From a virus, in IMG/VR virus record IMGVR_UViG_3300042887_000795, positions 1-40,412 of that record: DNA of 40,412 bases; one strand, written 5' to 3'. Position 1 is the first letter of the stretch; each line of letters begins with the position of its first letter. The notes beneath the pieces are model-generated. The model saw only the letters and a program-made list of their open reading frames with translations, did no database searches and was not told the DNA's origin. A program made the position numbers and the translations under genes. Below, piece after piece: positions 17,749 through 25,605 of this stretch.

Positions 17749-18232
17749 TGGACTTGCCTTTCTTGAGCCGTCGCCACGCGAGATCGAATTCCGCCGAGGA
17801 CGCACGCCGCGCAGCGACATACTCGCGCACGTCCTCCTTGTTCTCGGGATCGAGCATCCCTGCCGCGAGTTCGGCGTCATTGACGACCCGGCGGGGCAAC
17901 CACCCGATCGCCACCCTTACGGCCGTACCGAGCCCGGTCTGCCACAGGATCACCACGATGCACACGGCGACCACGGCCGCCGCCACCCACCAGAACGTCA
18001 CCGCCCACTGGCTCACCTTGTCCTGCACGCCGGAGAGGTCGTCGTGGATCGTCGCCGCCAGCGCCTCGATGCGCCCGGCACGCTCGACCACCACGGGATC
18101 GCCGATCGCCTTGCCGTGGTCGGACAACGCACTGGCCTCGCCACGGATCTCGTTGGCGGTGCCGGAGATGCGTTCGACGGCCGAGCAGCCGCCGAGCATC
18201 AGCAGAGGGATGGTCCTAGCGATTGCGCTCAA
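17732..18232 (-). CDS. Unimolecular-spanin-like lipoprotein with internal membrane segment (166 aa)
   Basis: It starts with a lipoprotein signal, SAIARTIPLLMLGGCSAV, whose L-G-G-C is a lipobox; the Cys (residue 16) would be lipidated. About 60 mostly helical residues follow, then a strong membrane segment near 75-98 (WWVAAAVVAVCIVVILW) and a charged cytoplasmic tail ending RRLKKGKSNGDSR. An outer-membrane lipid anchor plus an inner-membrane segment in one protein is the layout of u-spanins, which fuse the two membranes in the last lysis step; the tail is longer than usual. The preferred start is the TTG at 18232, with GAGGAG 4 bases upstream and an overlap with the preceding gene. A TTG at 18265 would give a longer n-region. 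The function is inferred from topology. Confidence 0.6.
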   Translation of the reverse strand: MSAIARTIPLLMLGGCSAVERISGTANEIRGEASALSDHGKAIGDPVVVERAGRIEALAATIHDDLSGVQDKVSQWAVTFWWVAAAVVAVCIVVILWQTGLGTAVRVAIGWLPRRVVNDAELAAGMLDPENKEDVREYVAARRASSAEFDLAWRRLKKGKSNGDSR

Positions 18233-18416
18233 TCTTCTCCTCGATCTTGAGCAGCCTGTACTCAATCATTTCCTGCTGAGTCATCATCCGGGTAAGCATC
18301 CGGTCGTGGTGCAGGTACGCCATGAGGAAACTTCCCATGATTCCGACCGTGATGCCCACGATCGAGATCCAGTCACGGGCGGAAAGACGAACGACGTTGT
18401 TCTTTTCGAGGGTCAT
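18216..18416 (-). CDS. Small membrane protein with C-terminal coiled coil (66 aa), holin-like
   Basis: It has a short basic start, one transmembrane segment (ISIVGITVGIMGSFLMAYL, about residues 17-36) and a charged amphipathic tail (MIEYRLLKIEEKIERNR). Class III or XhlA-type holins and accessory lysis proteins have a similar size and layout. The ATG at 18416 lies 2 bases past the stop of fibre B, and the gene overlaps the spanin-like gene, so the three membrane genes are probably translated together. Confidence 0.55.
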   Translation of the reverse strand: MTLEKNNVVRLSARDWISIVGITVGIMGSFLMAYLHHDRMLTRMMTQQEMIEYRLLKIEEKIERNR

Positions 18417-18417
18417 G

Positions 18418-19458
18418 TCAGTAGCCCGTAGTGAGGGCCACGCGGCCCCATGTGTTGACGGCATAGCAGTAGTAGAGGTAAGGGGTTCCGCTGACGACGC
18501 CGAAGGCGACCTGCCCCGGGTTTCCCGTGGCATTGCTCGCCGGAGTGGCGGTGTTTCCGATCGTCAGGTCGCCGATGTTCGCCGACGACGACTGCATGTC
18601 CAGCGTCACGGTGACGTTGCCGGAGGCATCCCACGATGGAGCCCCGGTGGACAACTTGGCCGGGCTGACGACGCCGTTGTCGATCGTCCACGTCCCGCCG
18701 TTCGACGACACGGTGATGTCGCCCTTGTCGCCGTTGAGAGAGGTGTTCTTCCAGACCGAGTTCGCGTTGTCCCACGTCAGGAAGTCGTTCGCCGCCTTGG
18801 TGCCGATCAGCACGTCGGACAGTTCATCCAGTTCCTGATAGTTCTGGATGTTGATGAAGATGCTGCCCGCGCCTGCGCCCGCCTTCTTGACGAGGAAGGC
18901 CACCCGAACGCCGTGCTTGGGCTGCGTGGGAAGGGTGGATTCCATCTCTCCCGGCGTGGACGAAAGGTAAAGCGGCGTGCCCTCGGCACCGGAATAGGTG
19001 TTGGTCCTGATCCCAGTCAGGTAGCCGAACACCTGAATGAACCCGGTCGAGTTGTTGGCGATGTTCTCTGCCGCCACGCCGATCGTGTCGGCGCTCGTCG
19101 CTTCCGTGTCCGCGTCGGCACGGGCAACCAGCAGTTCCGTCAGGGCGTGCGAACCAGAGATGTAGACCACCTCGCCCTTCTGCAACTGCGTCCCGGTCTG
19201 GTTTCGGCCGCGCTTGTACAGCGTCTGGCCCATCTTCTGGTTGACGCCGGAAGTCAGGCCGATGGACGGAGAGTTGTAGGTCGTGTCCCAGTACATCCGG
19301 CCGATCGCGTCCGTCTGTGCGGGCGGAGACGTGTTGAAGTCAATGCGATCGACATTGATCTCCTCGACGGTGATCTCCTTCGGCAGGCGGAGTTTGAATG
19401 GCTGGGGACTCGACACGTCGAAATCATCCGATCCAGTCGAGGCCGCGTGCCGCCGCAT
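18418..19458 (-). CDS. Fibre B: putative tail-fibre/appendage protein (346 aa)
   Basis: A beta-rich, Asn/Thr/Gly-rich protein with segments often found in phage tail fibres, such as IGRMYWDTTYNSPSIGLTSG, GEVVYISGSHA (a phage-fibre Hep/YVYI-like motif) and TFLTW-type wording near ANDFLTWDNANSVW. The C-terminus (GVVSGTPYLYYCYAVNTWGR) is the typical aromatic end of the TWxRV type. It lacks the 50-residue module shared by fibres A and C. The ATG at 19458 overlaps the previous gene by 35 bases; a GTG at 19416 is an alternative start. Confidence 0.65.
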   Translation of the reverse strand: MRRHAASTGSDDFDVSSPQPFKLRLPKEITVEEINVDRIDFNTSPPAQTDAIGRMYWDTTYNSPSIGLTSGVNQKMGQTLYKRGRNQTGTQLQKGEVVYISGSHALTELLVARADADTEATSADTIGVAAENIANNSTGFIQVFGYLTGIRTNTYSGAEGTPLYLSSTPGEMESTLPTQPKHGVRVAFLVKKAGAGAGSIFINIQNYQELDELSDVLIGTKAANDFLTWDNANSVWKNTSLNGDKGDITVSSNGGTWTIDNGVVSPAKLSTGAPSWDASGNVTVTLDMQSSSANIGDLTIGNTATPASNATGNPGQVAFGVVSGTPYLYYCYAVNTWGRVALTTGY

Positions 19459-19666
19459 CCGTGAACGGCTTCAGGTCCGCGCCGCTCTCCTTGATGTGCT
19501 TCATGGCGCACATGATGGCGATGTGGCGGACGCTGCGGTCCATCTCGTCCAGCGCCTCCGGGGTGCGCTCGTTCGCCTCGATGAGGCGGTCGATGACGGC
19601 CACGGAGTGCGGCAGGGCTGCGAGGTGTTCTGCGGTCTGCTCGGGGGAGAAGGTGGGTTCGGTCAT
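19424..19666 (-). CDS. Small helical protein of unknown function (80 aa)
   Basis: MTEPTFSPEQTAEHLAALPH opens a compact, charged, helical protein ending AARGLDWIG, with no recognisable domain or membrane segment. The ATG at 19666 has an AGGAGTGACC ribosome site and overlaps the previous gene's stop by a few bases. It lies between fibre A and fibre B, so a fibre-assembly chaperone is possible, but that rests on position alone. Confidence 0.6.
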   Translation of the reverse strand: MTEPTFSPEQTAEHLAALPHSVAVIDRLIEANERTPEALDEMDRSVRHIAIMCAMKHIKESGADLKPFTDAAARGLDWIG

Positions 19667-19668
19667 GG

Positions 19669-19917
19669 TCACTCCTGCGCCGGGGGCTGGATGGACGCCT
19701 GATACGCGGCGATGACCTCCGGGGTGTGGATGGCCGCGCAGAGGGCCTGCACCTTGGGGTCTTCCTGCGAGTAGTCCTGCCCGGGCACGACGACATGGCG
19801 GTGGAAGGACTGGGACAGCACCTTGCCGTCCTCCATGATGCGGGTGGCCTTTCGCACCTGAACGCATCCGTTCTCAATCACTTCCATGAGGTCAACGACG
19901 GTTTCCTTGGTCAGCAT
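19669..19917 (-). CDS. Small protein of unknown function between fibre genes (82 aa)
   Basis: MLTKETVVDLMEVIENGCVQ starts a protein with a predicted beta-rich centre (VRKATRIMEDGKVLSQSFHR) and the phrase VVVPGQDYSQEDPKVQALC. Short proteins with such a VxxPGxD(Y) phrase are common near phage fibre genes, where they have no assigned role. The ATG at 19917 is preceded by AAGGAAACGAG. The 54 bases between it and the end of fibre A contain no evident signal. Confidence 0.6.
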   Translation of the reverse strand: MLTKETVVDLMEVIENGCVQVRKATRIMEDGKVLSQSFHRHVVVPGQDYSQEDPKVQALCAAIHTPEVIAAYQASIQPPAQE

Positions 19918-19971
19918 CTCGTTTCCTTGTGTTGAATGTCCACCGCAGGCATCCGCCCACGGCAATCAAAG

Positions 19972-22149
19972 TCAGACGAAGTAGGTGGCGGTAAAGATCA
20001 GATTGTTGCGTCCAGCATTTGCACCAGTGGTGAAGTCGGCAGGAACCATGTTTGCCATATCTCCATTGGCTGCGGCCCGCTTCATCATGTTGATGACAGT
20101 GCTTCCGGTTTCGACATACATCGCAGTCGGTGTGCCGTTTGCTCCCCAAAGCAATGCGTACCCAACGGAACCAGCACTAAATCCGTTGCTGGACGATCCA
20201 TTGGAAGTGAACGGAAGACCAGAAACTCTGATGTTCCCGGTAGCGCCAGCAGTATCGACGTTATCCGTGGCTATGTACGCCCGCACAGTGACCTGCCTGC
20301 CAACCTTCGTGTAGGTAGCAGAGAGAACACTCATTGTCATGGTCGTAAAGCCAACTCCGGTCGTAATGTACGCAGGCGTCCACGTTCCCTCCTCGTAGTC
20401 GGCCAGCAGTTCGCTGGTCATCGTGCCGCTGCCGTCAGAGGTCGCGCTGAAGTCGATGCCCTTGCCGGAGGTGGACAGCACCAGATTGCCGTCAGCGATG
20501 GAGATGTTTCCATCCGTGCCGATTGTGGCCCTCGTCGTGACGTTTGTACGCAACTGCAACGAATGGTTCGTGGTCGTACCGACAAAGCACTGTCCATCGT
20601 TTCCAGCAGCAGGGATAAGAGCAACGATTCGAGATGAATCGGAACTATTGGCAAACACCCCCTTCTGAGATCCGTTGCCTGAGGTATTGACTGCTCTCAG
20701 TACCCCGGCTTGCACCACCATGTCGCCAGCCGGGATGTACGTCGCCGTGGTGCTGCTGTTGCCGATGGTCGTGGTGTTGGAGCCGTTGCCGATGGCCTCG
20801 TATCCGATCACGACCTGATTGCTTTGACCGCTTGCAGACGGCCATGCGCGATATCCAACGAACACGCTGTTGCTTGCAGAAGTGATTTGGGTGCTGCCGT
20901 TGCTTGCATACCGCCCGGATTCTGCGCCGATTGACACGCTTTCAGATGCGGTGGTTGCAAAGCCGAGGGCATTCTCTCCGATTGCGACAGAACGCGCCGC
21001 AGTGGTTCCTGATCCGGCGGCGTTCGTGCCAATGGCAACCGTGGAGGAAACCCCGGTAGATCCTGCGTCAAGGGCCGCATATCCGATTGCAACAGTGTTG
21101 CTCGATGTCGTGATTGCAGCCCCCGCAAGGGCACCAACAGCAACGTGCTGTCCTCCATCCGTGTTCGCTCCCAGCGCATTGCGGCCAATGGCGGTGTTTG
21201 ATGCACCCGTGGTGTTCGCATCCAGCGCACCGGAACCGATGGCGGTGGTGTCATCTGCGGTGTTCACCAGTGCAGCATTCGTGCCGACAGCCGTGGCATT
21301 GCTTCCGGTGTGAGCGTTCAGCGCAGCCCGACCAACAGCCGTGTTGCTGCTTCCGTGATTGGAGGCAAGCGCATATGTGCCGAGAGCGGCATTGCTGTTA
21401 CCTGCCGTAGTAAGGCCAGCACCGCCACCGACAAACGTGTTTTCCGTTCCAGTGGTGACGTTCAGCCCAGCGCTGGCACCGACAGCCGTGTTGTTTGTCG
21501 CCGTGGTATTTGCTCCAAGCGCGTTTCGCCCGACAGCGGTATTGCCAGTACCCGTGGTGTTCGCGTCAAGAGCACCGGAGCCGATGGCAACGGTGTCGTT
21601 GGCGGTGTTCAGCAGGGCTGCATTGGTTCCAACAGCCGTGACATGGCTATAACTTCCTAGCGCCTGCTGTGCATTCAGGCCGACCATTACGTTTTCGGTT
21701 CCAGTCAACAAATTCTGGCCTGCGTTTGTGCCAACGGCAGTATTGTTGCCGCTGCTTGTAGCCGACAAAGCGCTTGCCCCAACAGCAACATTGAAGAAAG
21801 CGTTTTGAATTTGAGCCAACGCGCTTCGACCAATCGCGGTGTTGTAGCCACCAGTAGTGACGTTTGTTCCCGCATTCAGGCCAATCAACGTGTTGTCCGT
21901 TGCCCCAGACTGCATCGCATCGCCTGCCGCGCTGCCCATCACCGTGTTGGTGGTGGGGGCCGATGCGGTGCCTGCGCGGTATGGGTTGATGTACGGCAGC
22001 GAGGTCCACGCGGTCGCACCGTCACCGACCTTCAGGTTGCGCGTGTCGGTCTCGTAGGCGATCTCGCCGAGGGCAAGCGTGGGGTTCGCGCTGGTGAAGT
22101 TCGCGGCGGTGTCGCGGCGGATGCAGATCTGTGCCTTGGTGGTGTACAT
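19972..22149 (-). CDS. Fibre A: large tail fibre with YadA-like head repeats (725 aa)
   Basis: Predicted trimeric receptor-binding fibre. Residues 6-55 (ICIRRDTAANF, LALGEIAYETDTRNLKVGDG) match the N-terminus of fibre C and probably form the virion anchor. From about 65 to 440 there are some twenty repeats of the form NTAVGxxAL / TAIGxxAG, the left-handed parallel beta-roll pattern of YadA-type adhesin heads. Residues about 585-725 (ADYEEGTWTP then YTKVGRQVTVRAYIATDN, SGLPFT) are a beta-sandwich-like C-terminal domain common on phage fibres. The start has an AGGAAG site. Its GC content is clearly lower than its neighbours, suggesting recent exchange. Confidence 0.8.
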   Translation of the reverse strand: MYTTKAQICIRRDTAANFTSANPTLALGEIAYETDTRNLKVGDGATAWTSLPYINPYRAGTASAPTTNTVMGSAAGDAMQSGATDNTLIGLNAGTNVTTGGYNTAIGRSALAQIQNAFFNVAVGASALSATSSGNNTAVGTNAGQNLLTGTENVMVGLNAQQALGSYSHVTAVGTNAALLNTANDTVAIGSGALDANTTGTGNTAVGRNALGANTTATNNTAVGASAGLNVTTGTENTFVGGGAGLTTAGNSNAALGTYALASNHGSSNTAVGRAALNAHTGSNATAVGTNAALVNTADDTTAIGSGALDANTTGASNTAIGRNALGANTDGGQHVAVGALAGAAITTSSNTVAIGYAALDAGSTGVSSTVAIGTNAAGSGTTAARSVAIGENALGFATTASESVSIGAESGRYASNGSTQITSASNSVFVGYRAWPSASGQSNQVVIGYEAIGNGSNTTTIGNSSTTATYIPAGDMVVQAGVLRAVNTSGNGSQKGVFANSSDSSRIVALIPAAGNDGQCFVGTTTNHSLQLRTNVTTRATIGTDGNISIADGNLVLSTSGKGIDFSATSDGSGTMTSELLADYEEGTWTPAYITTGVGFTTMTMSVLSATYTKVGRQVTVRAYIATDNVDTAGATGNIRVSGLPFTSNGSSSNGFSAGSVGYALLWGANGTPTAMYVETGSTVINMMKRAAANGDMANMVPADFTTGANAGRNNLIFTATYFV
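20860..21950 (-). repeat. Degenerate tandem coding repeats (YadA-like head) in fibre A
   Basis: The DNA encodes successive 12-16-residue units ending in TAxG or AVG followed by xxAL/xxAG. A larger duplication is visible: about 48 residues beginning TAVGTNAALLNTANDTVAIG recur as TAVGTNAALVNTADDTTAIG with nearly the same following units (SGALDANTTG, then RNALGANT). Such a repeat tract can expand or contract by recombination and change fibre length. Confidence 0.75.
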
Positions 22150-22160
22150 GTCTTCCTGCC

Positions 22161-22382
22161 TCAGTAGGTGATGAGCGCGTCGTCGCCGTCGAGCAGAACC
22201 TCGTAGGCGGCCTCGCTCGCGTTGCTTCCGTCGAAGATGACCTCAAGTTCCGCGCCCCAGCCGGATGCATCGCCGCCGCTGACGAACTCGTCTGCGAACA
22301 CCTGCTCGGCGAACGAGCGGATGCGGGACCGCTGGACCCGGAACTCCATCGTCTCAAGGTTGGCGAGACGAATGCGGATCAT
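22161..22382 (-). CDS. Small structural-region protein of unknown function (73 aa)
   Basis: MIRIRLANLETMEFRVQRSR begins an acidic, beta-rich protein ending YEVLLDGDDALITY, with no membrane segment or cysteine cluster. The ATG overlaps the stop of the 178-residue gene upstream, and fibre A follows after 11 bases. Position suggests a minor tail or fibre-attachment component, without direct evidence. Confidence 0.65.
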   Translation of the reverse strand: MIRIRLANLETMEFRVQRSRIRSFAEQVFADEFVSGGDASGWGAELEVIFDGSNASEAAYEVLLDGDDALITY

Positions 22383-22383
22383 G

Positions 22384-22920
22384 TCAGATCAGCGAGATCA
22401 GGGCGTTCCCGGTCACGGTGCCGCTGGCGACCGTCATCACGATTTCCACGCGCTCGTAGCCGAGGATGTCAACAAGGATGCCGCCGCCGTTGCAGATGGC
22501 CGCGTTGCCGTTGAAGATCTTGCAGTCGCCGTTCACCTTGCTGTAGGTCAGCCCGGGGAACAGGGTCGCGGCGTTGATCGTCTGCCCGGTGCCGGAGCCG
22601 GACGCGGTCACGTTCACCGTGCAGAGGAGCATCGGGCGGTAGGTCGAGTCGTCGGCGCGGCTGAACCCGACGACGTGCATCACGAACGCCTGAGAGGCAA
22701 CGTTCACGAGCGGCTGGATCTTGGCGTAGTTGAACCGACCGCTGAAGACGATCCCCGCGCCGTTGCCGCTGGTCGAGGTCTCCGGCATCGTGGCCGTGGC
22801 GTTGATCACCGTCGCCGACGCCGTCGCGGGCAGGGTGATGTTGGCCGTGTGCGCGATGCGGAATCGGTCCATGACCGAGTCGAGCGCGGAGAGGGTCTGC
22901 TGGTATCCGATGACGCTCAT
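22384..22920 (-). CDS. Beta-rich virion-region protein of unknown function (178 aa)
   Basis: It starts MSVIGYQQTLSALDSVMDRF and then becomes Thr/Ala/Val/Asn-rich with alternating hydrophobic residues (ANITLPATASATVINATATM), typical of beta-sandwich structural proteins. Its end, GTVTGNALISLI, is hydrophobic. It lies directly after the adaptor gene and before the first fibre, so a tail-attached or fibre-junction protein is likely. No family is recognised. Confidence 0.65.
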   Translation of the reverse strand: MSVIGYQQTLSALDSVMDRFRIAHTANITLPATASATVINATATMPETSTSGNGAGIVFSGRFNYAKIQPLVNVASQAFVMHVVGFSRADDSTYRPMLLCTVNVTASGSGTGQTINAATLFPGLTYSKVNGDCKIFNGNAAICNGGGILVDILGYERVEIVMTVASGTVTGNALISLI

Positions 22921-22930
22921 GTCTGGTCTC

Positions 22931-23671
22931 CTAGTTCGGGTTCTGGACGTAGCCGTAGTCCGGGCGGGTCCAGTTGGTCATGTGCGGGGCACGGCTCGGG
23001 CGCAGCCTTCCGAGGTCGCGCTGGAGCAGGCCGTCCTTGGTGCTTGCCGTGGCGAGGATCGGCCCGGCCTCGATCTCGGCGAGGCGCTGGGTGAGCCCTT
23101 CGTCCTCGTACGCCTGCGCGAAGGCGCGGACATACGCGATGAACAGGGCGTCGCAGTACTTGGGGATCGGGATCTCCCACGAATCCGCCGCGTCCTGCGC
23201 GATCTGGACCCACCCGGCGCGGTAGCGGATCGCGATCGAGTCCGTCACGTCCGCAGTCGGGCTGGGGTAGATGTCGAGGCGAACGGCCGGGAGGGCCGCC
23301 CCGTCGGCCGGGGGCGTGCGGGCGAACGTGGCATGGGTCACGCCCGGCCCGGTCATGGTCAGCCCGAGTTCACGCAACTGCTGCATGTGGTCCGGGGTGA
23401 CCATCTCGATCAGGTAGCCGAGCGATTCCCGGCTGATGATCGACAGGATCTCCTCGCAGTCCGACGGCAGCGCCACCCACGACTGGCCGTTGACGAGGGA
23501 AACGAACTTGCTGGTCCGCTCCCTGAACCGCCACGGCCTGCTGAACAGGTGCTGCCCCGCCTGATTGACGATCTCGGCGAGGCGTGCGTTGCGCGTCTGC
23601 CCCGGCGCGAGCGACGGATAGCCGCCGACGGACAGGATCGCGTGGTTCTTGGCTTCCGAGAAGGTCGGCAT
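22931..23671 (-). CDS. Head-tail adaptor / tail tubular protein A-like (246 aa)
   Basis: Predicted protein that connects the portal to the short tail. The N-terminus, MPTFSEAKNHAILSVGGYPS, then a helical segment and a W-V-A-L-P-S-D-C-E-E-I phrase, resembles T7 gp11/P22 gp4-type adaptors, in which YxLPxDxxxI follows the N-terminal helices. The latter half has AIRYRAGW and a Y-C-D-A-L-F-I-A-Y-V helix, also usual for the family, and the length is right. The ATG at 23671 follows a G6-loop-C6 hairpin in the gap after the decoration-like gene. Confidence 0.7.
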   Translation of the reverse strand: MPTFSEAKNHAILSVGGYPSLAPGQTRNARLAEIVNQAGQHLFSRPWRFRERTSKFVSLVNGQSWVALPSDCEEILSIISRESLGYLIEMVTPDHMQQLRELGLTMTGPGVTHATFARTPPADGAALPAVRLDIYPSPTADVTDSIAIRYRAGWVQIAQDAADSWEIPIPKYCDALFIAYVRAFAQAYEDEGLTQRLAEIEAGPILATASTKDGLLQRDLGRLRPSRAPHMTNWTRPDYGYVQNPN

Positions 23672-23683
23672 CGAATTCCGCCC

Positions 23684-23699
23684 GGGGGGTTTCCCCCCC
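23684..23699 (-). terminator. GC hairpin between decoration-like and adaptor genes
   Basis: A run of six G, a TTT loop and seven C form a perfect short hairpin in the 52-base gap; outer bases (CCGC / GCGG) can extend it. No T-run follows on the minus strand, so it may slow or partly stop transcription, or protect mRNA ends, instead of acting as a full terminator. Confidence 0.45.
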
Positions 23700-23723
23700 G
23701 AGCGGGTGAGTTCAAGTCACGAA

Positions 23724-24227
23724 TCAGACATCCGCGTAGAACCACAGGCCCGAACCGACCAACACGTTGACCGTGGTGGTGTTTCCGGCCGTCACCGACC
23801 CGAGCGAGATCGCCGCCGGGTAGGTGCTGGTGGCCGCAGCCGGGTTGCCGAACGCGCCAGCGCCGTCGGAGATCGACAGGACGGTGCCCATGACCACGTT
23901 GGCCGTGGTCGCGGTCACCTTCGCTGCGACGACTCCTCCGAACTGGACCGTCACTTCGGTGCCGATCCCGCCAGCCTCCGATCCGAGTTCGGTCACCACG
24001 CCGATGTAGCCCGGCGTGGAGGTGTTGCCGTCGGCGAGGACGACGCAGGCGAACGGGGTGAGGGACTGCTGGGCGACCGTGGTCGCCGGGTAGACGGCGC
24101 TGGTGTGGGCAAACGAGGTCACGACCACGTCGCCGATGGCGAGCGCGGCAGCGGCCTTGTTGATCACGCGGGCCGTGTGGCCGTGCGGCTGGACGCCGAC
24201 CGGGCCGTTGGTGGGAGCAAGGATCAT
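23724..24227 (-). CDS. Putative capsid decoration / head protein (167 aa)
   Basis: MILAPTNGPVGVQPHGHTAR starts a small beta-rich, Ala/Val/Thr-rich protein with almost no charged residues after residue 30 and the phrase AIGDVVVTSFAHTSAVYPAT. Proteins of this size and composition, directly downstream of the major capsid gene, are commonly head decoration proteins of the DUF2190 or similar beta-tulip folds. Strong hairpins lie on both sides of the gene, which would allow its mRNA to be metered separately. The role is inferred from context and composition. Confidence 0.6.
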   Translation of the reverse strand: MILAPTNGPVGVQPHGHTARVINKAAAALAIGDVVVTSFAHTSAVYPATTVAQQSLTPFACVVLADGNTSTPGYIGVVTELGSEAGGIGTEVTVQFGGVVAAKVTATTANVVMGTVLSISDGAGAFGNPAAATSTYPAAISLGSVTAGNTTTVNVLVGSGLWFYADV

Positions 24228-24252
24228 TGTGTGTGCCTTTCTATTGGGAGAT

Positions 24253-24280
24253 CGTGGGGGCGGCCGGGGCCGCCCCCACG
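24253..24280 (-). terminator. Perfect 12-bp GC hairpin after the capsid gene
   Basis: CGTGGGGGCGGC and GCCGCCCCCACG form a perfect 12-base stem with a 4-base loop in the 60-base gap after the major capsid gene. There is no T-run on either side. A partial terminator or an mRNA 3'-end stabiliser that boosts capsid protein output is a common arrangement in phages. Confidence 0.6.
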
Positions 24281-24287
24281 GGGTTCA

Positions 24288-25598
24288 TCACGCGAGGTCG
24301 CGCTTGAGCGGGGCGACGATGCCCATGCGCTGGCGGCTGTTGCAGAACAGGTTCCACCAGCAGTCCACCACCTGAACGTAGGTGAAGGGCTGGTTGGGGT
24401 GCTTCATCACGTCGTGCTTCGAGAAGTAGCGGCGGCTGTGGTAGATCGGGGTCAGGTAGTTGCCGTTGACCCAGTAGTACCGCGCACCCGGGTCGGTCGC
24501 CGCCGTCTCGGTGGCACCAGCGGTGGCGCTTGCCGCAGCATCCAGCGCGCCCGTGGATGATGTGCGTACGGCCGTTCCGGGGAAGATCGCCGCCGTGTCG
24601 AGGTTCGAGCAGTACATCAGTTCGATGCCCGAGTACGACGGGTTGTTGTACGCCGGATCCTGATAGGAAACCAGCGTGTCGTTCGACGCCCGCAGCGCCT
24701 GCTTGTACTGGTTGATGCCCAGACGCGAGCAGAGGATCATCTGCCGCTGGAGGCTGGGCTTCTCGAAGTACTCCTGCTTGGTGCTGGGGGGCGTGAACTG
24801 GACCTTCAGGAACATGTCGTCGAACGCCGTGATGAGGCCACCGCTCTCGGCCGAGTAGGTCGTCGCGGTTTCGTCACGGACGTTGTCGATCCCCGACACG
24901 GTCTCGCGGGCCTTGTTGGGCGTCGCGGCCGTGTTGTAGTAGGAGATCTGGTTCGTCCAGCGGTCCTCGCCCGTCGTCGTGGACGACGTGTGGTTGTTGG
25001 ACAGGTTCATCACGCTGGTCCAGCCCATCGGCGTCGAGCCACGGATGCCGAAGGCGTTGTTGAAGTCCGGCACCTCGGTGATGAACGCGGGCAGCGAGAA
25101 CGGCAACTTGCCGCCCGAGCCCTCCATCTCCGCGAAGTTCCCGAACGGCGTCCGCCACAGGTCGTCCTCGAAGCCGTTGAGCAGCGAGGTCCACATCCGC
25201 TGCTCCTTCTGCCGCTTCAGGCGCTTGTACTGCGCCTTGACGTAGTCGCGCCCGGCACCCTCGCCGGAGTTCAGTTCGACCTCGTGGTCGGTCCACGACA
25301 TGTGGTCGATCGAGAAGCGCCACGGGCACTTGATCGTGTCCAGCACCTGCGCGTTGCGCCAGTTGAACGTGTCGTTCGGCAGGTAGTGGTCGTAGGTGGA
25401 CGAGTCATCGAACATGATGACATCGCGGATCTCGTTGCCGCCCTGAATGGTGGCCTCCGAGGTCTTGTCCTTGAGGAGCCGCGAGAACGCATAGGTGTTC
25501 TTGACGGCCTCGTTGATGACGGCATCGGCCGAGGTCAGGTAGGTCGGCCCGGTGGCCGCCATGAAGTCATTGAAGGTCTGGAGGGGAGTCCCTGCCAT
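24288..25598 (-). CDS. Major capsid protein (436 aa)
   Basis: Predicted HK97-fold shell protein. It is preceded by an acidic scaffold gene and followed by a strong hairpin and a decoration-like gene, the usual capsid block. Features include an N-terminal arm (MAGTPLQTFNDFMAATGPTY), an aromatic central region (WRFSIDHMSWTDHEVELNSG, then KRLKRQKEQRMWTSLLNGFE) and a C-terminal PIYHSRRYFSKHDVMKHPNQ followed by VVDCWWNLFCNSRQRMG. These resemble capsid proteins annotated in environmental podoviruses. The family is assigned by context and length more than by one motif. Confidence 0.8.
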   Translation of the reverse strand: MAGTPLQTFNDFMAATGPTYLTSADAVINEAVKNTYAFSRLLKDKTSEATIQGGNEIRDVIMFDDSSTYDHYLPNDTFNWRNAQVLDTIKCPWRFSIDHMSWTDHEVELNSGEGAGRDYVKAQYKRLKRQKEQRMWTSLLNGFEDDLWRTPFGNFAEMEGSGGKLPFSLPAFITEVPDFNNAFGIRGSTPMGWTSVMNLSNNHTSSTTTGEDRWTNQISYYNTAATPNKARETVSGIDNVRDETATTYSAESGGLITAFDDMFLKVQFTPPSTKQEYFEKPSLQRQMILCSRLGINQYKQALRASNDTLVSYQDPAYNNPSYSGIELMYCSNLDTAAIFPGTAVRTSSTGALDAAASATAGATETAATDPGARYYWVNGNYLTPIYHSRRYFSKHDVMKHPNQPFTYVQVVDCWWNLFCNSRQRMGIVAPLKRDLA

Positions 25599-25605
25599 TG
25601 GAGTT

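Noticed and set aside
20860-21950. CRISPR array
   Set aside because: The repeats are degenerate coding units in frame in a fibre gene, without identical repeats or unique spacers.
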